Origin: Clostridiales bacterium
GTDB lineage: Bacteria; Bacillota; Clostridia; Saccharofermentanales; Saccharofermentanaceae
Length of the DNA stretch: 64,000 nt
Direction: 5' to 3'
Assembly: GCA_017529925.1 (NCBI GenBank)
Contig: JAFXMZ010000017.1
Coordinates: forward strand, 1-64,000
Each line of letters starts with the position of its first letter. Positions within the stretch are counted from its first letter, which is position 1. Made by a program: the position numbers and the translations under genes. This document shows, in pieces, positions 38,876 through 47,392 of this stretch. The notes under the pieces are model-generated. The model was not told the DNA's origin and made no database searches. It saw only the letters and a list, made by a program, of their open reading frames with translations.

Positions 38876-40510
38876 TTAAGTAAGATAATACTTCATAAGC
38901 TTGTAATCTACTTCATAACCTGCATCAGCGGGGATGACCGTATCTCTCCATGTGTAGGAGGCTGTGGTGATCTTTGCGATCATGTTGTTGTAGATCCATG
39001 CGGGCATTACGCTCTCAACGTAGTAGACCGTTACCGAGGAACCGTCGGCAGACTTCATGACTACGACATCTCCGGCCTTCCTTCCGTCAGCGAAGAGCCA
39101 CTCGCCGAGAGCGGCATTGTCGATGTTGGAATAGTCCGTAGCTGTTGCCTCGTAGTTGGGATCTGCATCGATGGAAGCCTTGGAAGCCTTCGCATCATCA
39201 TAGACAGTACCGAAGTCTGTCTCATTCGTTACGCCGTTATAGTAGAAGCTCGAAGAACCTGTGCCCTTGAAACCTCCGCTGATGATCTCAGCGGGAAGAT
39301 CGGAATTCTTCTTAACGAGATCGGAGAACTCGAGTGCGGACATTCCGCTCTTCGCAAGTCCGTTAGCCTTGTTCTCGAGCTCGGAGAGAGCCTTATCAAC
39401 GTCAGCCTGTGTATGGTCATCGTCTACGACAACATCATTCTCGAGAGTAAGGGATCTGTAAACGACCGTAGGAGTCTCGTCAAGATATCTGTCAACGATA
39501 AAGAAAGCATAAGCGCCGTTCTCTGTCTCGATGACCTTTGCCTCGCCGATCTGTCCGTCCTTGAGGAGGAAGTCTGCAACGCCTTCGCCGTACATCTCTG
39601 CTCTTTCCTTATAGACGCCCTTGATGAACGTGATATCTGTCTCGCCTTCGAGGGATTCAGCCGTAGCAGCATCCTCTGATACCTGCTCGATGACAGCATT
39701 CTTAAAGGACTCGGAATCGACAGCCTTGGCTGCAACAGCCTCAGCCTTTGCCTTGCATGCAGCAATGGCCGCTGCATCGTCTGCAGCATCAGTCTCGAGA
39801 GACTTATCGAAGAAATACATGTTGATATCAGCTCTTAAGAAGTTCGTAGGATCTGAATCATAGTCTGCCTTAACCTCATCCTCTGTGGGACGGAGCTCGA
39901 ACTGCTGGGCATATGCCTGATACTCTTCCGTAACGGCAGCCTTCTTGAGGATATTCCTGTATACGTTAACGGACATTCCGGAACCGTAATTCATCTTGAG
40001 CCATTTGTCGAGAGTCTTGACGTTATATGTCTTGGAGTAGACATTCTCGACCATATCTCTCTGATTGTCGATAAGGAGCTCTGCATATCTCTCGGATCCC
40101 GAATGCTCCATGAAGCCGTTTTCCTTGGCAGCCTTGTTCATAAGGCGGCTGTTCATTGCCTCCTGAGCCGCAACATCAAGGATCATGTCCCTGTATGTCT
40201 TTCCGTTCTCCTCATCGTAAACAGTATCGAGAGTATCGGGATCTATTCCGTAACCCATGGAATTGATGACCTGGTAGTAATAGTACGAAAGCTCAGCAAC
40301 GCTGACCTTATCAACGGTCTCCCTTACTGTTCCGTCCTCATTCTTGAGTACGATCTTCTCACCCGTAAGGAGCTTCTGGGGAAGTCCCGAGATAACGACA
40401 AAGAAGCCCGCGACTATAAGGAGCACTACGGCTGTGATCACACCGACGATGATCTTTCCCTTTCCGGAAGCCTTCATGCTCTGGTTCGATTTTCCTTTTG
40501 TATTAGCCAT
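38876..40510 (-). CDS. Membrane-anchored SurA/PpiC-like foldase
   Basis: The 544-aa protein has a short basic N-terminus, one membrane helix (IIVGVITAVVLLIVAGFFVVI) and a large outside part. The helical region (about 65-220) resembles SurA/PrsA N-domains. Later stretches (about 225-340 and 360-510) carry alternating beta and helix as in parvulin-type domains, but the canonical active-site residues are not obvious. It probably helps fold exported proteins. It is flanked upstream by the 36-nt inverted-repeat array. Confidence 0.65.
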   Translation of the reverse strand: MANTKGKSNQSMKASGKGKIIVGVITAVVLLIVAGFFVVISGLPQKLLTGEKIVLKNEDGTVRETVDKVSVAELSYYYYQVINSMGYGIDPDTLDTVYDEENGKTYRDMILDVAAQEAMNSRLMNKAAKENGFMEHSGSERYAELLIDNQRDMVENVYSKTYNVKTLDKWLKMNYGSGMSVNVYRNILKKAAVTEEYQAYAQQFELRPTEDEVKADYDSDPTNFLRADINMYFFDKSLETDAADDAAAIAACKAKAEAVAAKAVDSESFKNAVIEQVSEDAATAESLEGETDITFIKGVYKERAEMYGEGVADFLLKDGQIGEAKVIETENGAYAFFIVDRYLDETPTVVYRSLTLENDVVVDDDHTQADVDKALSELENKANGLAKSGMSALEFSDLVKKNSDLPAEIISGGFKGTGSSSFYYNGVTNETDFGTVYDDAKASKASIDADPNYEATATDYSNIDNAALGEWLFADGRKAGDVVVMKSADGSSVTVYYVESVMPAWIYNNMIAKITTASYTWRDTVIPADAGYEVDYKLMKYYLT

Positions 40511-40555
40511 TTTGTGATGTCCTGCCCTCTTATTCTTTCTTAAAAAGCATTGTAT

Positions 40556-40584
40556 ATTATAATTCGCAACCCGAGATTATGCAA
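40556..40584 (-). promoter_or_regulatory. Promoter of the SurA-like gene
   Basis: TTGCAT (40579-40584), 17-bp spacer, TATAAT (40556-40561). The 36-nt repeat array starts 85 bases upstream of it. Confidence 0.6.
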
Positions 40585-40668
40585 GAAACGGACGATAACA
40601 GTTAATAGGCATTTCCCACGTGGAGGATATAACCTGTTCTACGTCTGCATTTGAAATATTATCGTTCT

Positions 40669-40932
40669 TTCTACTAAATCCTCAGATTATTTGATTTAGT
40701 AGAAGATCTGCCTTCACTTCTTCTACTAGATCATTAAAACCACCTGTTTAGTAGAAGATTTCCCTGTGATACCGCCCTTTCGCAGGTCAAAATCACCTCT
40801 TATTTCTACTAAATCCAAATAAGCCGTTGTTTAGTAGAAAAACATTCTACCAAATCAAAGATAGTCGGCATTTAGTAGAAGAAAACTAAGATTTCATTCT
40901 ACTAAATTTGATAATAACAGGTTTTAGTAGAA
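40669..40932. repeat. Array of five 36-nt inverted-repeat units
   Basis: Five units each span exactly 36 bases: 40669-40704, 40721-40756, 40804-40839, 40845-40880, 40897-40932. Each has the form TTCTACTAAAT, 14 variable bases, ATTTAGTAGAA. Arm changes are few (unit 2 TTCTACTAGAT, unit 4 TTCTACCAAAT; right arms begin A, G, G, A, T). The 14-base centres share no sequence. Gaps between units are 16, 47, 5 and 16 bases. The region is A+T-rich and non-coding, between the HAD gene and the SurA-like promoter. Function unknown. It is not a CRISPR array, because repeat and spacer roles do not fit. Confidence 0.9.
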
Positions 40933-40979
40933 ACAGCAGAACAGAGCCGAACATAAAACCATCGAATGGCCTTGCTCGA

Positions 40980-41621
40980 TCAATGGACTATATCCCTTAT
41001 CCTGCCGACCACCGTTGTCCCCGGATCGTTTCTCATTTCCTCCGACGGCATCTTCGTCCAGTCGACGAGCACGAACTTCACACCGGCATTTTTGGCGCAG
41101 AGCATATCGGGAAGGGCGTCGCCCACATAGACGACTTTCGATGGGTCTTCTAAGCCGAGTCGCTCCATCGCACATAAGATCGGCTCTCCGTCGGGCTTGT
41201 GCCTGTCTGTATCCTCCCTGAATATCATCACATCGAAAAGATCCGCTATCCCTTTAAGCTCGACTGTCGTCATGCAGGATGTCTTTCTCTTTGAAGTGAT
41301 TATCCCCTGCTTTATGCCGAGGCTGCGAAGGTAACTGATGTCGTCTATAACCCCGTCAAAGAGGTCGATCTCGTCGTTCCGGAGCATCTTTTCGTTGATA
41401 TCGAGATATGTTTTTGTGAGGAGATCCTGGAGCTTTTCGCCGTGCATCTCGAAAGTGTCCTCCAGGGGCCTTCCGATATACTGGATGAAGTCTTCGTCCG
41501 TTCTGTCGCACCTGCCGAAGACTCTTTCGTATGCAAGCCTGAAACACATCAGGATAACGGGGACCGAATCGGCGATAGTGCCGTCAAAATCATAGAAGAC
41601 GGCTTCGTACCGCTTACTCAT
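40980..41621 (-). CDS. HAD-family phosphatase (phosphoglycolate/pyrophosphatase-like)
   Basis: This is a 213-aa HAD hydrolase with motif I DFDGTIADS, motif II ITSKRK, a Lys in HKPDGEP and motif IV VGDALPDM. It resembles Gph/PpaX-type enzymes; the substrate is not set. The ATG at 41621 has AAGGA ahead of it and overlaps the CNNM gene stop by eight bases. It is the last gene of the gat operon run. Confidence 0.85.
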   Translation of the reverse strand: MSKRYEAVFYDFDGTIADSVPVILMCFRLAYERVFGRCDRTDEDFIQYIGRPLEDTFEMHGEKLQDLLTKTYLDINEKMLRNDEIDLFDGVIDDISYLRSLGIKQGIITSKRKTSCMTTVELKGIADLFDVMIFREDTDRHKPDGEPILCAMERLGLEDPSKVVYVGDALPDMLCAKNAGVKFVLVDWTKMPSEEMRNDPGTTVVGRIRDIVH

Positions 41622-42942
41622 CTTTTTCCTTCTCACCCGAAGCCTCGTTCTCTTCCTTGGGAAGGACGTGGATGAGCACCCTTGATATCCATCTCTCCTG
41701 AACATGCAGGACCTTGATACTGAGATTCTTATAAGTGACTACCGGCTTCTCGCGCTCTTCGGGGACCCTGTCAAGAAGCTGTATGACTAGTCCCGCGATC
41801 GTATCATATTCCTCGTCGTCGAGTTCCATATCGAGCACTCCCTCAAGATCCGAGAGGGTCATGTCTCCGGCAACGATATAGTCGCCGTTGGAAAGCCTGA
41901 TGACTTCCTGCTCCTCTTCGTCGAACTCATCGGTTATATTTCCGACCAGTTCCTCGAGCATATCCTCGATAGTGCATATACCCATTGTTCCGCCGTATTC
42001 ATCGAGAACGACGGCCATCTGCATTCCGCATGTCTTCATCTCATTGAAGAGCGACGATATCTTCTTCGTCTCATGGACAACGAGCGGAGTCCTCATGAGC
42101 GATGAGAGACTGAACTTCTCCTCTGATACGCCCAGAAGGTCTTTGATGTGGAGTATTCCCTCTATGTCATCGATAGTATCCCTGTAGATCGGGATCCTCG
42201 TGAACTTCTCATTCTTCGCGACGCGCATTACCTCTTCGTAGGAAGCGTCTATAGGGAGCGAGACGATCTTCTTGCGGTGGGTCATGATCTCCGAGACTTC
42301 CTTGTCGTTGAACTCGAAGACCTTCTCGATCATCTCCTTCTCGCCCTCTTCAATGTTTCCGCTCTCCGAGCCGACGTCGACCATCATCCTGATCTCCTCC
42401 TCGGTGACTTCCTTGTCATTGTCATCAGGATCGATCCTGAACAGGCGGAGGACAGCATTCGTGGAGAATGTCAGGAACCTGACAAAGGGCTTTGCGATGA
42501 TGCCGAATCCGCGGACGAGCCCCGAGGCGGCAAAAGCCCACTTCTCGGGATATTTCTGAGCCACGCGCTTGGGAACGAGTTCACCGAGTATGAGCGAAAA
42601 ATATGAAAGCACCAGCGTGATGAGCACTGTACAGAGAGGTACCGCCCACGACTTCGTTCCGGAAGGATCGATGAGCGATGCAGCCTTTCCCGCAAAGTTG
42701 CTCGCGGCAAAAGCCGATGACAGGAATCCGGCGAAAGTAACGCCGACCTGGATCGTGGCAAGGAACGTTCCGGGGTTGTCGAGGAACTTCAGAACCTTGC
42801 GCGACTTCTTGTCGCCCTCCTCGGCCTGCTTCCTTATCTTGGCATCGTTGAGCGTGATGACAGCCATCTCGGTGCCCGAGAAAAAGGCATTAACGAGTAT
42901 GAAGAATAAAACGACAAGAAGATCTGCAACCGTCTTTCCCAT
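41614..42942 (-). CDS. CNNM/CBS-domain membrane protein (hemolysin C / CorC family)
   Basis: The 442-aa protein has a DUF21/CNNM membrane domain (about 1-200, starts with a helix then FFSGTEMAVITLN), a CBS pair (about 210-335) and a CorC-type C-terminal domain. Family members act in magnesium or other cation transport. It follows gatB by 12 bases. Confidence 0.88.
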   Translation of the reverse strand: MGKTVADLLVVLFFILVNAFFSGTEMAVITLNDAKIRKQAEEGDKKSRKVLKFLDNPGTFLATIQVGVTFAGFLSSAFAASNFAGKAASLIDPSGTKSWAVPLCTVLITLVLSYFSLILGELVPKRVAQKYPEKWAFAASGLVRGFGIIAKPFVRFLTFSTNAVLRLFRIDPDDNDKEVTEEEIRMMVDVGSESGNIEEGEKEMIEKVFEFNDKEVSEIMTHRKKIVSLPIDASYEEVMRVAKNEKFTRIPIYRDTIDDIEGILHIKDLLGVSEEKFSLSSLMRTPLVVHETKKISSLFNEMKTCGMQMAVVLDEYGGTMGICTIEDMLEELVGNITDEFDEEEQEVIRLSNGDYIVAGDMTLSDLEGVLDMELDDEEYDTIAGLVIQLLDRVPEEREKPVVTYKNLSIKVLHVQERWISRVLIHVLPKEENEASGEKEKDE

Positions 42943-42954
42943 ATATGCCGCTTC

Positions 42955-44394
42955 TTACCTCATCTCATCCAGGAGTTTCTGCAGGGTCGCCCTGACAGCC
43001 TGGGGATCAGCCTTACCCTTGAGGCTCCTCATCGACTGGCCGATAAGGAACTGGAAATTCTTCTCATTGCCTGCAAGATACTCTCCGACGGCCTTGCCGT
43101 TCGCATCGAGGACTTCCCTGATGACAGGCTCGATCGCCGAAAGATCGGATACCTGTGCAAGACCGTTCTTTTCGACATATTCGGAAGGAATGACATTCTC
43201 CTCAACGACTTTCGCAAGGACCTGCTTACCCGTCTTCCTGTTGATCTTTCCGTCCGAAACGAGCTTTATCGTCTCGCCCACTGACTCAGTCCTGAAGTCG
43301 AGCTCGTCTATGGGCTTTCCTGAATCGTTTACTATCTTCAGAAGATCAGTAAGTATCCAGTTGGATGCCTCCTTCGGATTGCCGCATATCTCTGCAGTCT
43401 TCTCGAAAATGCGCACGAGTGTGGTCGATCCCGTGATGATGTCGGCATCATACTCGGGAAGACCCAGCTCGTTCATGTATCTTTCCTTCTTCTGATCGGC
43501 GAGCTCGGGCATGTTCCTGCGGACTTCCTCGAGATATTCCTCGCTTATGGTTATCGGCATAAGATCGGGCTCCGGGAAATATTTATAGTCCTGGGCATTC
43601 TCCTTTGATCTCATGGTATATGTCATCTCGCGCTCGTCATCCCAGCGTCTCGTCTCCTGAGTGATCGTGCCGCCCGCTTCGATGACGTCGACCTGACGCT
43701 CGTACTCATATTCGATAGCGCGTGCGATGGCCTTCAGGGAAGCGATATTCTTCATCTCGGTCCTCGTACCGAACTTCTCGGTACCGACGGGCCTTACCGA
43801 AAGGTTGACATCGGCTCTCATGGAACCCTCCTGCATCTTGCAGTCGGATACTCCGAGGTAGCGGAGAGTGTCCTGAAGCTTCTCGAGATAAGCAGTTACT
43901 TCCTCGGCAGACCTGAAGTCAGGCTCCGAAACGATCTCGATAAGGGGAACGCCGCATCTGTTATAGTCGACGAGCGTCTTCTCCGTGAAAGGATCGTGAA
44001 CGAGCTTTCCGGCATCCTCCTCCATGTGGATCTCGTGGATGCCGATAAACTTCGTTCCCTTCGATGTCCTGATCTCGACCTTTCCGTTCCTGCAGATCGG
44101 GAAATAGAGCTGCGATACCTGATATGCCTTCGGAAGATCAGGATAGAAATAGTTCTTTCTGTCGAACTTGTTGTTTCTCGTGATCTCACAGTTAAGTGCG
44201 GTACCTGCCTTTATCGCATACTCCACAACTCTCTTGTTGAGCGTAGGAAGTGTACCCGGCATACCCGAGCATATCTCGCAGACATGCGTATTGACGTCTC
44301 CTCCGAATTTTGTTGAACATCCGCAGAAGATCTTTGACTTTGTTGACAGTTCGGCATGGACTTCAAGTCCGATGACCATCTCGTAATCAGCCAT
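42955..44394 (-). CDS. gatB: Asp/Glu-tRNA amidotransferase subunit B
   Basis: This is a 479-aa subunit that phosphorylates the mischarged tRNA ester for amidation. It starts with YEMVIGLEVHAELSTKSKIFCGC and has the zinc-type CSTKF...CEIC. The C-terminal GatB/YqeY helix domain is present. The start has AAGGAGG, two bases after gatA. Confidence 0.95.
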   Translation of the reverse strand: MADYEMVIGLEVHAELSTKSKIFCGCSTKFGGDVNTHVCEICSGMPGTLPTLNKRVVEYAIKAGTALNCEITRNNKFDRKNYFYPDLPKAYQVSQLYFPICRNGKVEIRTSKGTKFIGIHEIHMEEDAGKLVHDPFTEKTLVDYNRCGVPLIEIVSEPDFRSAEEVTAYLEKLQDTLRYLGVSDCKMQEGSMRADVNLSVRPVGTEKFGTRTEMKNIASLKAIARAIEYEYERQVDVIEAGGTITQETRRWDDEREMTYTMRSKENAQDYKYFPEPDLMPITISEEYLEEVRRNMPELADQKKERYMNELGLPEYDADIITGSTTLVRIFEKTAEICGNPKEASNWILTDLLKIVNDSGKPIDELDFRTESVGETIKLVSDGKINRKTGKQVLAKVVEENVIPSEYVEKNGLAQVSDLSAIEPVIREVLDANGKAVGEYLAGNEKNFQFLIGQSMRSLKGKADPQAVRATLQKLLDEMR

Positions 44395-44395
44395 A

Positions 44396-45862
44396 TCAGA
44401 CTTTCCTCCTTGTATGATGATCGGTCATCCTCTGGAATGCCGATGCGACTCCGAGGATCGTCTCCTCGGAATAATGCTTTCCGATTATCTGCATGCCGAC
44501 AGGAAGCCCCTGTGCATCGAATCCGCAGGGAACTGATACAGCGGGAAGTCCTATGATGTTGATGAGGACCGTGCAGATATCGCCCAGGTACATCTTAAGA
44601 GGATCGCTCAGGCTCTCGCCTGCCTTGAGCGCAGTCGTGGGAGCGACCGGTCCGATGAGGACATCATATCTCTCGAATGCCTTATCGAAAGCATCCTTGA
44701 TGAGCGCCTTGGCCTGGAGTGCTTTGTTGTAGTATGCATCGTAATATCCCGACGACAGAACGAAGTTTCCGAGCATTATCCTTCTCTTGACCTCCATTCC
44801 GAATCCCTCGGATCTGGACTTGATGAACAGCTCCAGAAGATCCTCGGCATCGGGAGATGAATAACCGTATTTGATTCCGTCATATCTCGAAAGGTTCGAG
44901 CACGCCTCGGCACATGCGATTATGTAGTATGTGGGGATCGCATAATCCACGATGCCCATGGGGAATGTCTTGACTTCGGCGCCCTTGCTCTCGAGCATCT
45001 TGACGGCTTCGATTACCTGCTTCTTAACATCGGTATCGGCACCTTCTCCGAAATACTGCTCGGGAAGTCCGATCTTAAGTCCGCTTACGTTAAAATCCCT
45101 GATCTTATCCAGGTCGACAGGAGTCACCTTCTCGGCCGATGTCTGATCCTTGGGATCCGTTCCCGATATTATGTTGAACAGTGCGGCAACATCCATTATG
45201 TCTCTTCCGATCGGTCCGATCTGGTCGAGCGAAGATGCAAATGCAACGAGTCCGTATCTGGAAACCGTACCATACGTAGGCTTAAGTCCTGATACACCGC
45301 AGAATGAAGCAGGCTGTCTTATCGATCCGCCCGTATCGGAACCGAGTGCGATATAGGACTGGTCAAAGGATACTGCAGCAGCAGAACCGCCGGACGATCC
45401 TCCGGGGACCCTGTCCTCGCCCCAGGGATTGCCTGTGGGGCCGAAGAAGCTCGTCTCGGTCGTCGATCCCATCGCGAACTCATCCATATTCGTCTTGCCG
45501 AGGATGACCATCCCCTGCTCTCTGATCTTCTTTATGACCGTAGCATCGTAAGGGGGAACGAAATTATAGAGCATCTTCGATGCGCATGTCGTCTTTATCC
45601 CCTTCGTGCAGATATTATCCTTTATCGCTATAGGAACTCCGGCGAAAGGTCCCGTCAGCTCTCCGCTCTTTATCTTCTTATCGATCTCGCGCGCCAGCTC
45701 GACGGCATCCTCGCAAACTGTTATGTAGCAGTTGTACTTCGGATTCTCAGCCTTTATCTTCTCAAGGAAGATCCTTGTGATCCCTTCGGATGTAAGGATA
45801 CCCTCTTTGATCTTCTTTCCTGCTTCGAGGGCGCTCATCTCAAGAACTTCTTCTTTTGTCAT
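44396..45862 (-). CDS. gatA: Asp/Glu-tRNA amidotransferase subunit A
   Basis: This is a 488-aa amidase that releases ammonia from glutamine for tRNA transamidation. The Ser-Ser-Lys triad is visible: Lys in AIKDNICTKG, then SSGGSAAAVS. The ATG at 45862 follows AAGGAGGG. A 26-codon longer frame has no ribosome site and runs into gatC. Confidence 0.95.
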   Translation of the reverse strand: MTKEEVLEMSALEAGKKIKEGILTSEGITRIFLEKIKAENPKYNCYITVCEDAVELAREIDKKIKSGELTGPFAGVPIAIKDNICTKGIKTTCASKMLYNFVPPYDATVIKKIREQGMVILGKTNMDEFAMGSTTETSFFGPTGNPWGEDRVPGGSSGGSAAAVSFDQSYIALGSDTGGSIRQPASFCGVSGLKPTYGTVSRYGLVAFASSLDQIGPIGRDIMDVAALFNIISGTDPKDQTSAEKVTPVDLDKIRDFNVSGLKIGLPEQYFGEGADTDVKKQVIEAVKMLESKGAEVKTFPMGIVDYAIPTYYIIACAEACSNLSRYDGIKYGYSSPDAEDLLELFIKSRSEGFGMEVKRRIMLGNFVLSSGYYDAYYNKALQAKALIKDAFDKAFERYDVLIGPVAPTTALKAGESLSDPLKMYLGDICTVLINIIGLPAVSVPCGFDAQGLPVGMQIIGKHYSEETILGVASAFQRMTDHHTRRKV

Positions 45863-45872
45863 ACTGCCCTCC

Positions 45873-46160
45873 TTACTCGACCGTCTTCGGAACAAGGAAA
45901 GCTCCGTCCTTGCTCTCGGGTGCGTTCTGAAGGATATCATCCCTCATGTCGCCGTTCGTGACTTCGTCTTCCCTGAATACGTTCGTCCTCGGGAAAGCAT
46001 GGCTCATGGGCACCACGCCTTCCGTGTCGAGTTCGTTGAGCTTGTCTATATAACCGAGTATCGAACCCAGGTCCTTCATCGTCTTCTGCTTCTCATCCTC
46101 GGTCAGTCTGATCCTGCCGAGCTGCTGCAGATAATCTATCAATTCGGATGTGATCTCCAT
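45873..46160 (-). CDS. gatC: Asp/Glu-tRNA amidotransferase subunit C
   Basis: This is a 95-aa tether subunit that holds GatA and GatB together. It has the family helix LAR-like QLGRIRLTEDEKQK and the C-terminal LRDD-type segment NGDMRDDILQNAP. It is the first gene of gatC-gatA-gatB and starts after AAGGAGAGG. Confidence 0.9.
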   Translation of the reverse strand: MEITSELIDYLQQLGRIRLTEDEKQKTMKDLGSILGYIDKLNELDTEGVVPMSHAFPRTNVFREDEVTNGDMRDDILQNAPESKDGAFLVPKTVE

Positions 46161-46234
46161 AGTATCCTCTCCTTATTTCTTAACTAATCGATTTTATCAT
46201 GTGCGCAAAAGATAGTAAATAAGAACGGCTTCAG

Positions 46235-46243
46235 TGGTATAAT
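46235..46243 (+). promoter_or_regulatory. Extended -10 promoter immediately before the VanY-like ATG
   Basis: TGGTATAAT is followed by six bases (CCCCCT) and then ATG. No ribosome binding site fits in between, so the transcript would begin at or within a base or two of the start codon. Confidence 0.6.
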
Positions 46244-46249
46244 CCCCCT

Positions 46250-47092
46250 ATGGAAAAGACAAAAGGGAAAAAGACCTCAGTTGCGGTCCTGATACCGCTG
46301 CTCCTCCTCATCATGCTCGCGGGAACGGTGATGGTGATCCTCAAGCACGAAGGCATCCTCGACAGATGGTTCAGGTCAAAGAGCCCCGCTCTGGAGGATG
46401 CCGTTTTCGATGAGGTCGTTCCATATGAGCCTGAGGCCCTGAGCGAAAATCTCCTGCTCGTCAACAAGGACCACCCTCTTTCCGAAGACTACACCCCGGA
46501 CATAACAGAGTACCGTGACAGCGGTGTCCTCATGAACAGCTGCATCACCGAAGACTACGGAAAGCTCTCGGATCACATACGCTATGACATGAACGACAGG
46601 CTCTATGTCATGAGCAGCTACAGGAGCTTTGAAGAGCAGCGGAGAGTCCTCGAGGAGGAAGGCTCGGAGGTTGCCGCAAGACCCGGCGAGAGCGAGCATA
46701 TGACAGGTCTCGCGCTCGATGTATATGCGATGTATTATGCAGGCTCCGCATTCCCGCAGTCGCCCGTCGGACAGTATGTCCTGTCGCATTGTCAGGACTA
46801 CGGTTTCATCATCAGATATCCCGAAGGAAAAGAAGACATTACAGGGTTCGAATATGAGCCCTGGCACATCAGATATGTCGGGCTCCCGCACTCGAAGCTG
46901 ATCATGGAAAACGATCTGACGCTCGAGGAATATATCGATTCAATTGAGCCCGGGAAATGGTATGACAGCGGCGACTACCTTATCGGAAGATTCCCCGAAG
47001 GCGAAACTGTCGTCCCTTTGCAGTATTCCTCATCGGAGATCACTGCCGGACCGGATAACACCGGCTGCATTATCATCACCGTGAAAAAATAA
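46250..47092 (+). CDS. VanY-type D,D-carboxypeptidase (peptidase M15)
   Basis: This is a 280-aa membrane-anchored zinc peptidase with one N-terminal helix and an outside M15 domain. Active-site motifs are SSYRSFEEQ, SEHMTGLALDVY (His and Asp zinc ligands) and EPWHIRYVG (Glu base, His ligand). It should trim D-Ala from stem peptides. It faces away from gatC across 89 bases. There is no Shine-Dalgarno; an extended -10 lies six bases before the ATG. Confidence 0.88.
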   Translation: MEKTKGKKTSVAVLIPLLLLIMLAGTVMVILKHEGILDRWFRSKSPALEDAVFDEVVPYEPEALSENLLLVNKDHPLSEDYTPDITEYRDSGVLMNSCITEDYGKLSDHIRYDMNDRLYVMSSYRSFEEQRRVLEEEGSEVAARPGESEHMTGLALDVYAMYYAGSAFPQSPVGQYVLSHCQDYGFIIRYPEGKEDITGFEYEPWHIRYVGLPHSKLIMENDLTLEEYIDSIEPGKWYDSGDYLIGRFPEGETVVPLQYSSSEITAGPDNTGCIIITVKK

Positions 47093-47152
47093 CTCTAACT
47101 ATCTGTTTCTGTCCGCTGAGTCCGGAACATTCAGAATGTCACTATTATCAAG

Positions 47153-47269
47153 ATGTGGGTAAAATGTGGGTATTTAACCCCTGTTTTCCCACACTTTTAT
47201 CCACATTACCGCAAATGTGGGTAAATGTGTGGGTAAATGACACTCGAAAACCCACACTTTTATCCACAT
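47153..47269. repeat. Two tandem palindromes with DnaA-box-like ends
   Basis: Two hairpin-forming units (47153-47206, 47215-47269) share the 19-base right arm CCCACACTTTTATCCACAT exactly. Left arms read ATGTGGGTAAA...TGTGGG. Each right arm includes TTATCCACA (47197-47205 and 47260-47268), a perfect DnaA-box consensus, and the left arms add near-boxes (TGTGGGTAA). A partial third TCCCACACTT lies at 47300-47309. The stretch between the VanY-like gene (ends 47092) and the terminator at 47337 has no gene. Confidence 0.75.
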
Positions 47270-47336
47270 CTAAAAGAAATTTGATCCGTGCGGCCGCATT
47301 TCCCACACTTCGAAAAGAGCACGCCGGCGCGGCATA

Positions 47337-47368
47337 CAAAAACGCCGGCGATCTTACATCACCGGCGC
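47337..47368 (-). terminator. Terminator of the polysaccharide / PrsA-like run
   Basis: A ten-pair stem (47343-47352 with 47358-47367, one G-T pair) is followed on the minus strand by TTTTTG. A second G+C-rich repeat lies next to it (47321-47331). Confidence 0.85.
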
Positions 47369-47392
47369 TGTTGAACACTCATTAGATTACCT

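Noticed and set aside
40669-40932. The inverted-repeat array as a CRISPR array (36 nt and TTTCTACTAA recall Cas12a repeats)
   Set aside because: The 36-nt units are not identical: the ends are constant and the middle varies, and the gaps range from 5 to 47. No cas gene is in the window.
47153-47269. The chromosomal origin oriC
   Set aside because: The boxes are palindromic, the region is short, and there is no dnaA, dnaN or AT-rich unwinding stretch nearby; kept only as a DnaA-box-like repeat.
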